From: JAMIFV01 sp035906055
GTDB lineage: Bacteria; Pseudomonadota; Alphaproteobacteria; Rickettsiales; JABCZZ01
NCBI GenBank assembly: GCA_035906055.1
Contig: JAMIFV010000073.1
Coordinates: 1 to 33,551, forward strand
Length of the DNA stretch: 33,551 nt
Direction of reading: 5' to 3'
The translations under genes and the position numbers were made by a program. Under the pieces are notes generated by a model. That model was not told the origin of the DNA. It saw nothing but the letters and a program-made list of their open reading frames with translations, and did not search any database. Positions 22,543 to 30,293 of the stretch are shown here, piece after piece; positions within the stretch are counted from its first letter, which is position 1, and each line of letters opens with the position of its first letter.

Positions 22543-22953
22543 ATGGCTCTATTATACCCACCGTTACCCGGCACAATTCTAAGGTGCGACTTTCATACAT
22601 TCAAAGAGCCAGAAATGACAAAAGCACGTCCTGTAATTGTGCTTTCACCTAAGGTTAAAAACCATATTAGAACGACACTTTTGATTGTAGCATTAAGCAC
22701 CAAAGAGCCTAGCACTCGTCACAATTATCATATGAAAGTCACTTTGCCAGGCACAGAGCTTCCTGAGGGTCTTTCCAGAGAGTGCTGGCTTAAGGGAGAT
22801 ATGGTATATTCTTTGTGCACTTCCAGACTTAATTTTTATCGCATGGGAAGGGATAAACACACAGGGAAAAGAGCCTATTATACTGATAGATTTACTGGAG
22901 AAAGCTTGTTTAATATTAGAAAAGCAATTATGCACGCAGTTGGCCTTCATTAA
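22543..22953 (+). CDS. PemK/MazF-like protein (putative toxin RNase), no antitoxin seen
   Basis: MazF/PemK toxins are small ribosome-dependent or free mRNA endonucleases, normally neutralised by a protein antitoxin from the gene just upstream. The start at 22543 gives 136 residues. The N-terminus PPLPGTILRCDFHTFKEPEM followed by KARPVIVLSPKV matches the PemK-like pattern (GxIxxCDFxxxxxPEMxKxRPVVVxS), with the Arg of the RPV block kept. LLIVALSTKEP and a later strand CWLKGDMVYSL also fit. A start at 22615 would remove the first strand. The gene is AT-rich, unlike aroQ before it. No antitoxin-like gene precedes it. A candidate small RNA with its own promoter lies just downstream. It may be a solitary toxin, a domesticated RNase, or part of an RNA-linked system. 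Confidence 0.7.
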   Translation: MALLYPPLPGTILRCDFHTFKEPEMTKARPVIVLSPKVKNHIRTTLLIVALSTKEPSTRHNYHMKVTLPGTELPEGLSRECWLKGDMVYSLCTSRLNFYRMGRDKHTGKRAYYTDRFTGESLFNIRKAIMHAVGLH

Positions 22954-22970
22954 GTATTTCAAGGTAATTA

Positions 22971-22999
22971 TTGACTATTCACTAATAATGTTAGATACT
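22971..22999 (+). promoter_or_regulatory. Candidate promoter of the small RNA
   Basis: TTGACT (22971-22976) and GATACT (22994-22999) are separated by 17 bases, a sigma-70-like layout. They are placed so that a transcript would begin near 23006, directly before a chain of hairpins. It lies after the PemK-like stop codon in a gap without reading frames. Confidence 0.5.
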
Positions 23000-23005
23000 T
23001 AATAT

Positions 23006-23129
23006 CGTTAGCTTCGCCGCAAGGTGTTAAGCCTCAAGACCTCGAAAGAGGCCACTGCGTCGAGAAGTGATTCCAAACTAGTGACGCAGTGCAGTAAACA
23101 AACCCGCCACATAGAGCGGGTATTATTTT
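23006..23129 (+). ncRNA. Candidate structured small RNA with own terminator
   Basis: This 124-base stretch in a gene-free gap can fold into a chain of elements. The first hairpin is CGCC-GCAA-GGTG extended by GCTT/AAGC (23011-23032), with a GNRA tetraloop. The second is CCTC-GAAA-GAGG (23040-23051), again with a GNRA loop. The third is a perfect 9-bp stem CACTGCGTC/GACGCAGTG (23053-23061 with 23083-23091). The last is ACCCGC/GCGGGT (23102-23107 with 23116-23121), followed by ATTATTTT as a likely terminator. A promoter lies at the right distance upstream. I do not recognise a known family (tmRNA, 6S, SRP, RNase P and common riboswitch cores do not fit). Transcription is not proven. Confidence 0.5.
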
Positions 23130-23185
23130 GCTTACAATTATGCGTCCGTCCGTAACGATAGATGCGGGATCGATTCCATAGTCTC

Positions 23186-23512
23186 TTACCATTTAAAAAT
23201 TATCCACACGGCGAGCACGATAAGCGCAAAGCCCAACAGCACATTCCATTTGAGCGGCTCGCCAAGATACCAGATGGAAAATATGGCGAATACGCCGAGC
23301 GAAAGCACTTCCTGAATGGTTTTTAGCTGTGCGGCGCTGAACTGGCCATGCCCGTAGCGGTTGGCGGGCACCTGCAGGCAATATTCAAAGAAGGCAATGC
23401 CCCAGCTGATGAGGATGACGATCCAGAGCGGTGATTCCTTGAATTTAAGGTGCCCGTACCACGCAAAGGTCATGAAAACATTGGAGAGGGTGAGGAGGAT
23501 TATCGTTTGCAT
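23186..23512 (-). CDS. DMT-family membrane protein (DUF486)
   Basis: This is a 108-residue protein with four predicted membrane helices and hardly any loops. It starts LLTLSNVFMTFAWYGHLKF and has the conserved ISWGIAFFEYCLQVPANR block and SAAQLKTIQEVLSL, then two C-terminal helices ending in IIFKW. This is the DUF486 family, related in fold to small drug/metabolite transporters. The transported molecule, if any, is unknown. It stands alone, divergent from aat. On the minus strand a TATAAT hexamer lies 34-39 bases before the start (23546-23551), without a good -35 partner. Confidence 0.85.
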   Translation of the reverse strand: MQTIILLTLSNVFMTFAWYGHLKFKESPLWIVILISWGIAFFEYCLQVPANRYGHGQFSAAQLKTIQEVLSLGVFAIFSIWYLGEPLKWNVLLGFALIVLAVWIIFKW

Positions 23513-23575
23513 AGAAGTAAAGGCTTCTGGGTTCGGGGATTGGGCATTATAGTTGCTTTTCTTCCCTAACGCCTA

Positions 23576-24217
23576 ATGCCTGTTAAGTCTATGCTGACGC
23601 CCGAAACATTGCTGGCCGCCTACAGGCGAGGTTATTTTCCCATGGCGGACAGCCGCGAGGGGGACGAACTGCACTGGTATTCACCCATGCGGCGCGGAGT
23701 GTTGCCTCTGGACGGGCGTTTCCATGTGCCGCGTTCCTTGCGCAAATTCATGAAAGACTGCCCTTATGAGCTGCGTGTGGATACCGCCTTTGGCGAGGTG
23801 ATCCGCGCCTGTGCCGATGCGCGGTCAGACAAGCGCACAGACACATGGATCAACAGCATGATCATCGACCTCTATGAGAAGCTTGCCGCCGGGGGGCATG
23901 CGCATAGCGTGGAAACATGGCATGAAGGCAGGCTGGCAGGCGGGCTATACGGCGTTTCCATCGGCGGGGCGTTCTTCGGTGAAAGCATGTTCAGTCACTC
24001 TGCCCATGCCAGCAAAGTGGCGCTGGTGCATCTGGTGGAACGGCTGCGCGCGGCAAGGTATTTATTGCTCGATACGCAATATGTGAACGACCATCTGCGC
24101 CAGTTCGGCGTGCTGGAAGTGCCGCGATCAGACTATTTAGAAAGCCTTGAATACGCCCTGAACGCATCGCCCAACCCGTCCAGCCTTTTCCTGACCGCTT
24201 CAGCGAGTAAATCCTGA
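23576..24217 (+). CDS. aat: Leucyl/phenylalanyl-tRNA-protein transferase
   Basis: Aat adds Leu or Phe from charged tRNA to proteins with N-terminal Lys or Arg, marking them for ClpAP degradation (N-end rule). The 213-residue product starts near LTPETLLAAYRRGYFPMADS and has WYSPMRRGVLPLDGRFHVPRS, SVETWHEGRLAGGLYGVSIG and GAFFGESMFS, followed by LLDTQYVNDHLRQFGV. All are family blocks. Length is near normal. The last 85 bases overlap the 3' end of ppx on the other strand, so the two C-termini are encoded by the same DNA. The ATG at 23576 keeps only five residues before LTPETLL; an internal ATG at 23591 is an alternative. Confidence 0.94.
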   Translation: MPVKSMLTPETLLAAYRRGYFPMADSREGDELHWYSPMRRGVLPLDGRFHVPRSLRKFMKDCPYELRVDTAFGEVIRACADARSDKRTDTWINSMIIDLYEKLAAGGHAHSVETWHEGRLAGGLYGVSIGGAFFGESMFSHSAHASKVALVHLVERLRAARYLLLDTQYVNDHLRQFGVLEVPRSDYLESLEYALNASPNPSSLFLTASASKS

Positions 24218-25650
24218 GTATCCCTGGAGAATCCCAGTTCCACTTTCTGCCTGGAAACATCCAGCGTAATACCGCTTAAGTTGCCCGCATTGCCGCCGGA
24301 AAGCAGGAAGGCAAGGTTGGTGGCCGCCCCCACCGTGCGCGCCCAGGCTTTGTCTTTCTCGCGGATAAGGCTGAGCATCGGCCAGCCCGGCACCTCGTCC
24401 TTGCGCCTGGGGCGGTAGCGATAATACACGGCCAGCGCCAGCGCCACGCGTTCGTTGTGCAAAAGCCCGGTGAGGGTGGACTGGATAACGCGGAAAAACG
24501 CCCAGTCGGCACGCGCGTCCGGATGGATGCGCCAGGCGATTTCACTGATGATGCAGGCGGCAAAGCGCAGGCGGCGGAATTGCTCGTCCTCGCCGTCGAA
24601 CAGCGGCGACATCCAGCTAAACAGCTCGCGCGGGTAACCGGGCAGCCTGCCATTCTGGCTGGCAAGGTCGGTGCAGGATGCGATAAGCGGATCTTCGGCG
24701 GCGACGGCGGGAGAGAGTTTTTCGAACAGGTAGCCTTCGCGGATGCCGCTGGCGCTGAAAATAATGTCTGTCGGCTCGGTAATGTCGAGAATATGCTCCA
24801 GTACATAAGCCGCAGGGATGAGCGCTTCCATGCGCTTGGCAGGGGCGCCGGGGAGTCTGGCTATCTCCTGCGCGCTCATGCCCAGGATTTCCTTCAGGAA
24901 CTTGCGCGCCGGGCTGGTCTTGATCGTGTAGTGGTGCACGATATCGAGCGGGTATTTTTCCGTCTGCATGTGGATATGGGCAAGGGCGCGGAAGCTGCCG
25001 CCAATAGCATAGAAATGCTCAGGGTGAAGGTCTTCCAGCCATTTTTCGCCTGCCATGCCTTCGGTAATGAGCCTGCGCATTTTATCCCTGTCGCCGCGCG
25101 AAAGGTCCATGATGCGCAAAGGGCCGATTGGCAGGGTGGTCTGATCCTGTGTAGCGCCTTTTTCGAGCGAGATAAGCTCTATGCTGCCGCCGCCCATATC
25201 GCCTGCGAGCCCCTGCGGCTTATAGACGGAGGAGAATATGCCCGCCGCGGCAAGGCGCGCTTCCTTCTTACCGGAAATGACGTTTATGCTAACGCGGTGG
25301 GCGCGCTCCAGCTTTTCCACAAAGGCCGCGCCATCCTGCGCGTCACGCACGGCAGCGGTGGCCATGATCTGCAACTCCACCACGTCCATTACGCGCACCA
25401 GCGCCAGAAAGCGCTTCATGCAGGCTTCCGCCTGTTTGACGCCTTCAGGGTTCAGCTTTCCGGTGCTGGCAAGGTTCTTTCCCAAACCGCAGAATATCTT
25501 TTCGTTGAACAGGGGAAGGGGCGCGCGTCTTACGCCGTCATACACCACCAGACGGATGGAGTTGGAGCCGATATCGATAACGCCGATGCGGCCTTCATGC
25601 TGCACGTCGCCGCCGGAACGCTGGAAAGGGGGAAAATGGGCAGCTGGCAT
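24133..25650 (-). CDS. ppx: Exopolyphosphatase / Ppx-GppA phosphatase
   Basis: Ppx removes phosphate from the ends of polyphosphate; related GppA enzymes act on pppGpp. The start at 25650 gives 505 residues and has GAGGA 8 bases upstream. An open extension to 25830 overlaps ppk and shows no homology. The ASKHA-type ATPase fold has the phosphate-1 loop GVIDIGSNSIRLVVYDG near residues 22-38 and phosphate-2 DMGGGSIELI. The C-terminal HD-like helical domain has AYVLEHILDI and EIAWRIHPDARADWAF. It follows ppk after 10 bases, so the polyphosphate-making and -degrading enzymes are co-expressed. Substrate choice between polyphosphate and pppGpp is inferred from the ppk neighbour. Confidence 0.93.
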   Translation of the reverse strand: MPAAHFPPFQRSGGDVQHEGRIGVIDIGSNSIRLVVYDGVRRAPLPLFNEKIFCGLGKNLASTGKLNPEGVKQAEACMKRFLALVRVMDVVELQIMATAAVRDAQDGAAFVEKLERAHRVSINVISGKKEARLAAAGIFSSVYKPQGLAGDMGGGSIELISLEKGATQDQTTLPIGPLRIMDLSRGDRDKMRRLITEGMAGEKWLEDLHPEHFYAIGGSFRALAHIHMQTEKYPLDIVHHYTIKTSPARKFLKEILGMSAQEIARLPGAPAKRMEALIPAAYVLEHILDITEPTDIIFSASGIREGYLFEKLSPAVAAEDPLIASCTDLASQNGRLPGYPRELFSWMSPLFDGEDEQFRRLRFAACIISEIAWRIHPDARADWAFFRVIQSTLTGLLHNERVALALAVYYRYRPRRKDEVPGWPMLSLIREKDKAWARTVGAATNLAFLLSGGNAGNLSGITLDVSRQKVELGFSRDTQDLLAEAVRKRLDGLGDAFRAYSRLSK

Positions 25651-25660
25651 GGCAGTATCC

Positions 25661-27808
25661 TCACTTTTTATGCAGTTTAAAAATATCCTTCTTCGCGGGC
25701 CGGGCTTTCTTGAGCGCCTTGCCACGGCCCGAAAGCGACGGGTTATGCATGAAATATTCATGCGCCGAGAAGGATTTTTCATTGGCCGGAACATGCACAT
25801 AGCTACCGTCGGGCTGAAGCAGCCACGCATTTTTTTCGTCCTTGATGTTGGCCATCATGATCTGGCTCATCACCTGCGCATGCACGGTGGGGTTTTCCAC
25901 CAGCATCATCGCTTCCACGCGCCAGTCGAAATTACGCGGCATCCAGTCGGCGGAAGACAGATACACTTTGGCGTTGGGTGAAGGCAGCCCGTGCCCGGCG
26001 CCAAAGCAGAAAATGCGCGCATGCTCAAGGAACCGCCCCACAAGGCTGCGCACGCGGATGTTTTCGGACATGCCCGGCACGCCCGGACGCAGACAGCAGA
26101 CGCCGCGCACGATAAGGTCTATCTGCACCCCAGCCTTTGAGGCTTCATAGAGCGCCTCAATGATAACCGGATCCACCAGCGCGTTCATCTTGGCCCAGAC
26201 AGCGCCTTTTCCACCGGATTTAGCCACTTCTATCTCGTGGTGGATAAGTTTTAGCAGGGTCTCTCGCAGGTCGCGCGGGGCCAGCACCAGCTTGGAAAGG
26301 GATTTTGGCGTGGTATAGCCGGTCAGGAAATTGAACAGGTGCGCCACGTCCTTGCAGAAGGCGGGATCGCAGGTAAAAAAGGAAAGGTCGGTATAGACCT
26401 TCGCAGTGGCCGGGTGGTAATTGCCGGTGCCGAAATGCACATAGGAGCGCAGCTTTTTATCCACACGCCGCGTGATGAGCGACACTTTGGTGTGAGTCTT
26501 CAGATGCACGAAACCAAACACCACCTGCGCCCCTGCGCGTTCAAGATCGCGCGCCCAGCGGATATTGGCCTCTTCATCAAAGCGGGCTTTGAGTTCCACC
26601 ACGGCAGTTACGGATTTACCCGCTTCCGCCGCTTCAATAAGCGCCTGAATGATAGGGGAGTTATCGCTGGTGCGGTACAGTGTCTGCTTGATGGAAATCA
26701 CGTCCTTGTCGCGCGCTGCCTGCCGCAGGAACTGCACCACCACGTCAAAACTCTCAAACGGATGATGCACAACAATATCCTTGGCCTCTATGGCGGCAAA
26801 ACAATCGCCGCCGAAATCGTTGATGCGCTCGGGAAAACGCACGTTATAGGGCGTAAATCTGAGGTCCGGCCTTGCTATATCGTAAAGTTCCTTAAGCCCC
26901 GTCAACCCTACAATGCCCTGCACATGGATGATATCCTGCGACTCCACATGCAACTGCTCGATAATGAACTGCAACAGCTGCGGCGAAGCGGATTTGGTAG
27001 CTTTGATGCGGATAACGCGCCCGCGCCTGCGGCTTTTCACCGCACGCTCGAAATGGCGCACAAGGTCTTCGGCTTCTTCTTCGATATCAAGATCGGAATC
27101 GCGGATGATCCTGATCGTGATGCTGTCTTTCTTGTCGTAATGCGGGAACAGGATTTTCCAGTTCAGTTCTATTACATCTTCCAGCAATACAAAGCGGTGC
27201 CCGCCTTTTTTCTTGCCCGATGCAGGCAGTTCTATCAGGCGCTGCTGCTTCTGGGGGAAGGGGATGATCGCCACCTGCTCCTGCTTTTTAGCGCCCCTGG
27301 TCAGCAAAAAGAGTTTGGCAATGCCAAGGTTGGGCAGGAACGGGAAGGGGTGCGCCGGGTCAACGGCAATAGGCGTGAGAATAGGGAATATGCTTTCGTT
27401 GAAGTAATGCTCCAGCCATTTTTCATCGTGATGGGAGATGTCCTTTTTATCCACGATGGTAATATCGTTTTCAGCCAGTTCCGCACGCAGCTTAACCCAT
27501 GTTTTCTGCTGCTGTTCCACAATAGCGCGGGTGCGTACGGTTATTTTTTCCAGCTGTTGCTGCGCGGTGAGGCCGTCGTCACTGCGAAGGGTGGACCCCA
27601 TGCGCACGTTATCGAGCAGGCCCGCCACCCGCACCATGATGAATTCATCAAGGTTGCTGGAAGAGATGGAAAGAAAATGCATCCTCTCCAGCAGGGGATG
27701 ACGCTTGTTGGACGCTTCCGCCAGCACGCGCTCGTTGAACGCCAGCCAAGAAAGCTCACGGTTAATCAGGCGCTCATGTTGTTCAAAATGATATTTCTTA
27801 TGTTTCAT
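25661..27808 (-). CDS. ppk1: Polyphosphate kinase 1
   Basis: PPK1 builds long-chain polyphosphate from ATP, reversibly, and works through a phosphohistidine. The start at 27808 gives 715 residues beginning MKHKKYHFEQ, then RLINRELSWLAFNERVLAEA, the usual N-domain. An open extension to 27937 lies within hemJ and is not used. The middle has PILTPIAVDPAHPFPFLPN. The C-terminal PLD-like halves carry KTHTKVSLI with His439 as the likely phosphorylated residue, and HFGTGNYHPATAKVYTDLS. Two basic stretches around 255-272 are normal. The gene follows hemJ after 5 bases and precedes ppx by 10. The last 20 residues are lysine-rich. Confidence 0.96.
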   Translation of the reverse strand: MKHKKYHFEQHERLINRELSWLAFNERVLAEASNKRHPLLERMHFLSISSSNLDEFIMVRVAGLLDNVRMGSTLRSDDGLTAQQQLEKITVRTRAIVEQQQKTWVKLRAELAENDITIVDKKDISHHDEKWLEHYFNESIFPILTPIAVDPAHPFPFLPNLGIAKLFLLTRGAKKQEQVAIIPFPQKQQRLIELPASGKKKGGHRFVLLEDVIELNWKILFPHYDKKDSITIRIIRDSDLDIEEEAEDLVRHFERAVKSRRRGRVIRIKATKSASPQLLQFIIEQLHVESQDIIHVQGIVGLTGLKELYDIARPDLRFTPYNVRFPERINDFGGDCFAAIEAKDIVVHHPFESFDVVVQFLRQAARDKDVISIKQTLYRTSDNSPIIQALIEAAEAGKSVTAVVELKARFDEEANIRWARDLERAGAQVVFGFVHLKTHTKVSLITRRVDKKLRSYVHFGTGNYHPATAKVYTDLSFFTCDPAFCKDVAHLFNFLTGYTTPKSLSKLVLAPRDLRETLLKLIHHEIEVAKSGGKGAVWAKMNALVDPVIIEALYEASKAGVQIDLIVRGVCCLRPGVPGMSENIRVRSLVGRFLEHARIFCFGAGHGLPSPNAKVYLSSADWMPRNFDWRVEAMMLVENPTVHAQVMSQIMMANIKDEKNAWLLQPDGSYVHVPANEKSFSAHEYFMHNPSLSGRGKALKKARPAKKDIFKLHKK

Positions 27809-27813
27809 AAGAT

Positions 27814-28251
27814 TCAGAACGGTTTTATCACCACCATCAGTACTATCACGACCATCAGCACGGCAGGCACTTCGTTGACGATGCGATAAAACTTCGCGCT
27901 GTGGATATTGCGGTCCTGCTCGAATGCCTTGCGCCATTTTGAAAATTTACCGTGACATATCTGCATAGCTATGAGCATGGTAAATTTCATGTGGAACCAG
28001 CCTGCCGATTTCAGGTTTTCCCAGCCCAGTATGATAACCAGCCAGATACCAAAAATCCATGTGGATATCATGGCGGGATTAATAATGACTTTCAGTAGTT
28101 TACGTTCCATTATTTTGAGCATTTCCGACGCTTCACTGCCCGGCTTGCTGCCGCAGTGATACACGTAAAGCCTTGGAAGATATAACATTCCTGCCATCCA
28201 GCTGATGACGGAGATGATATGCAACGCCTTAACGATGGAATATGTGTCCAT
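27814..28251 (-). CDS. hemJ: Protoporphyrinogen oxidase HemJ
   Basis: HemJ oxidises protoporphyrinogen IX to protoporphyrin IX, the step before ferrochelatase; it replaces HemG/HemY in most alphaproteobacteria. The 145-residue product has four membrane helices, with VKALHIISVISWMAGMLYLP holding the conserved His and RLYVYH following. WFHMKFTMLIAMQICHGKF and the C-terminal RIVNEVPAVLMVVIV complete the family pattern. It lies directly after hemH (TGA then ATG, no gap) and 5 bases before ppk. The order hemE-hemH-hemJ covers three late haem steps (with hemF/hemN elsewhere). Confidence 0.92.
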   Translation of the reverse strand: MDTYSIVKALHIISVISWMAGMLYLPRLYVYHCGSKPGSEASEMLKIMERKLLKVIINPAMISTWIFGIWLVIILGWENLKSAGWFHMKFTMLIAMQICHGKFSKWRKAFEQDRNIHSAKFYRIVNEVPAVLMVVIVLMVVIKPF

Positions 28252-29277
28252 TCAGACTTTCCACTCCTTGTAGCCGCACATGCCGAACTCTTTCGGACAC
28301 TGCCTGCCAAGTACGTTGGAACAACCGGGATAGAATACGGTCGCCTGGCACAGCCAGGATAGTGATTCGATGAATTTTTCATGCAGGCTGAGCGCTGGCA
28401 CGCGTATGTACATAGGAACATCGTTCTTACGTGCGAGTTCCAGATATTCGATATCGAGTTCCACCAGCGTTTCGGAATGTTCGGAAACAAACGATACCGG
28501 AACGATCACCACCGGCACTTTGTCTGCACCTGCCCGTTCTATCTCTTCTTCGGTGGAAGGGCCTATCCATTTGAGCGGGCCGACGCGACTCTGGAAGCAG
28601 ATAACATGATCAGCCGGGCCGAAATTGCGAATGATGCTGGAAACGGTGCGTTCCACCTGCCACTGGTAGGGGTCGCCTTTATCGATGACCTTTTCAGGTA
28701 ATCCATGCGCTGAAAATAATATCCTCGGCTTTCCATGCTGTTTTGCTTTTTCGTAAGCTTCCTTCAGCAATTCCACATGCGCTTCAACGAAATGATTATC
28801 AAAGGGATAGCAGCAGACCGGATGGTGCATGGTAACGAGTTTGCGCTTCTGCGCTTCCTCATACCATTCATTGAAAGCGCTTTTTGTCGTGGTAGAGGAA
28901 TATTGCGGGTAAAGCGGCAGCAATATCACCTTGGCCGGTGCGTAGGATTTCACCTGTTCCACCACATCACCGATCAGGGGATGCCAGTAACGCATCGCCA
29001 CGAACACCTTGTACTCACCTTTGGTGGAAAGGTCTTTTTCAAGAGCCTGCGCCTGCGCCATGGTATTTTCAAGGATGGGAGATTTTCCTCCCATATGTTC
29101 ATAAATTTCCATGGCTTTTGCCGCGCGCCTGCTCGAAAGCATCGACGCCAGCATCGAGCGGAACGGCTGCGGCATGCTTATGATGAAGGGGTCGCTGAAC
29201 AGGTTTTTCAGAAAAGGTTTCACCGCTTCCGGTGAATCAGGGCCGCCGAGATTGAATAATACAACTGCTGTTCTCAC
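28252..29277 (-). CDS. hemH: Ferrochelatase
   Basis: Ferrochelatase inserts Fe2+ into protoporphyrin IX to make haem, at the inner face of the membrane. The 341-residue product begins VVLFNLGGPDSPEAVKPFL and has MRYWHPLI, LPLYPQYSSTTTKS and FSAHGLPEKVIDKGDPY with the catalytic His. The C-terminal tail has four cysteines in CQATVFYPGCSNVLGRQC and FGMCGY. Ferrochelatases of Caulobacter and of mitochondria carry a [2Fe-2S] cluster bound partly by C-terminal cysteines, so a cluster is possible here; this is inference. The gene overlaps hemE by 4 bases (ATGA) and abuts hemJ. Confidence 0.95.
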   Translation of the reverse strand: MRTAVVLFNLGGPDSPEAVKPFLKNLFSDPFIISMPQPFRSMLASMLSSRRAAKAMEIYEHMGGKSPILENTMAQAQALEKDLSTKGEYKVFVAMRYWHPLIGDVVEQVKSYAPAKVILLPLYPQYSSTTTKSAFNEWYEEAQKRKLVTMHHPVCCYPFDNHFVEAHVELLKEAYEKAKQHGKPRILFSAHGLPEKVIDKGDPYQWQVERTVSSIIRNFGPADHVICFQSRVGPLKWIGPSTEEEIERAGADKVPVVIVPVSFVSEHSETLVELDIEYLELARKNDVPMYIRVPALSLHEKFIESLSWLCQATVFYPGCSNVLGRQCPKEFGMCGYKEWKV

Positions 29278-30293
29278 TGGGGATTCCTTATCAGGTCGCA
29301 GACAAGCTCAACATGCTCAATAGGCGTGGTTTTTACGATTCCATGCCCAAGGTTGAAAATGAACGGCTTTTCCGCCCCCCACGCTAGTATATTTTTCACT
29401 TCCTGCAACAGGATGTTTTTATCTTCTGCCAGCACCAGCGGATCAAGGTTGCCCTGTATGGTTTTTTTCATGGTGTGGGTCGCCCATCTGAATGAGCTTT
29501 GCGTGTCGATGCCGGTAGCATCCACTCCCGTGTATGTTTCATAGTGAGGCAGTTTAGTACCGATGCCGCGCGGAAAACCAATGACCGGAACATGCGGATA
29601 TTTCGCTTTCAGTTTCTGCACCAGCTTTTTTGTCGGCTCTGCAACGTAGAGCATGTATTCACGCTCCGAGACCACACCCGCCCAGGAATCGAATATCTGC
29701 AGCACGTCCGCGCCCGCCTCTGCCTGCAGGCAAAGGTAACGAAAAGACGCTTCGGTGAGTTTATCGATAAGGATATCAAAGGATTCCTTTTCCCTGATGG
29801 CAAAATTTCTTGCCTCTTCGTAATCACGTTTGGTTTTACCTTCCACCATGTAGCAGGCCACTGTCCACGGAGCGCCACAGAACCCTATCAGGGAAGTGTG
29901 TTTGGGCAGTTGGCTACGGGTTAGCCTCAGAGTATCGCCAATCGTGTTCAGGCGGGCTTCTATTTGCGTCGTAAGGGCATCGATGGAGTTCCTGTCCCTC
30001 AGCACGTCGAGCCTTGGCCCTTCCCCCTGCTCGAACCAGACATTCTGTCCCATCGCATGGGGGACAACGAGAATGTCGGAAAATACGATAGCCGCGTCCA
30101 TGTCAAAACGCCGGATAGGCTGGATGGTTACTTCCGCCGCCATTTGCGGATTGTAACACATCTCCAGGAAGCCACCGGCTTTCTTTCTCAGTTCACGGTA
30201 TTCCGGGAGATACCTTCCTGCCTGTCTCATGAACCAGAAGGGAGGTCGTCTGGTTTTCTTTCCCTGAAGGGTTTCATGCAAAAGTATATTCAT
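29274..30293 (-). CDS. hemE: Uroporphyrinogen decarboxylase
   Basis: HemE removes four carboxyl groups from uroporphyrinogen III to give coproporphyrinogen III. The 339-residue product has PPFWFMRQAGRYLPEYRELR (residues about 17-36), the conserved substrate block, then AAIVFSDILVVPHAMGQNV, GFCGAPWTVACYM and LQIFDSWAGVVS. The C-terminus has NLGHGI. Length is normal. It is the first gene of the minus-strand run hemE-hemH-hemJ-ppk-ppx and begins next to the non-coding oriC region, as in Caulobacter and Rickettsia. No Shine-Dalgarno sequence is visible; the bases before the ATG are only A and T. Confidence 0.96.
   Translation of the reverse strand: MNILLHETLQGKKTRRPPFWFMRQAGRYLPEYRELRKKAGGFLEMCYNPQMAAEVTIQPIRRFDMDAAIVFSDILVVPHAMGQNVWFEQGEGPRLDVLRDRNSIDALTTQIEARLNTIGDTLRLTRSQLPKHTSLIGFCGAPWTVACYMVEGKTKRDYEEARNFAIREKESFDILIDKLTEASFRYLCLQAEAGADVLQIFDSWAGVVSEREYMLYVAEPTKKLVQKLKAKYPHVPVIGFPRGIGTKLPHYETYTGVDATGIDTQSSFRWATHTMKKTIQGNLDPLVLAEDKNILLQEVKNILAWGAEKPFIFNLGHGIVKTTPIEHVELVCDLIRNPQ

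Noticed and set aside
24457..25680. 407-residue open frame on the plus strand
   Set aside because: It is antisense to ppx, whose motifs are clear. The frame is rich in His, Gln and Arg without family blocks, as expected from a high-GC shadow frame.
26339..27889. 516-residue open frame on the plus strand
   Set aside because: It lies fully antisense to ppk1, has no recognisable motif and no ribosome site. The long frame results from codon bias of the real gene.
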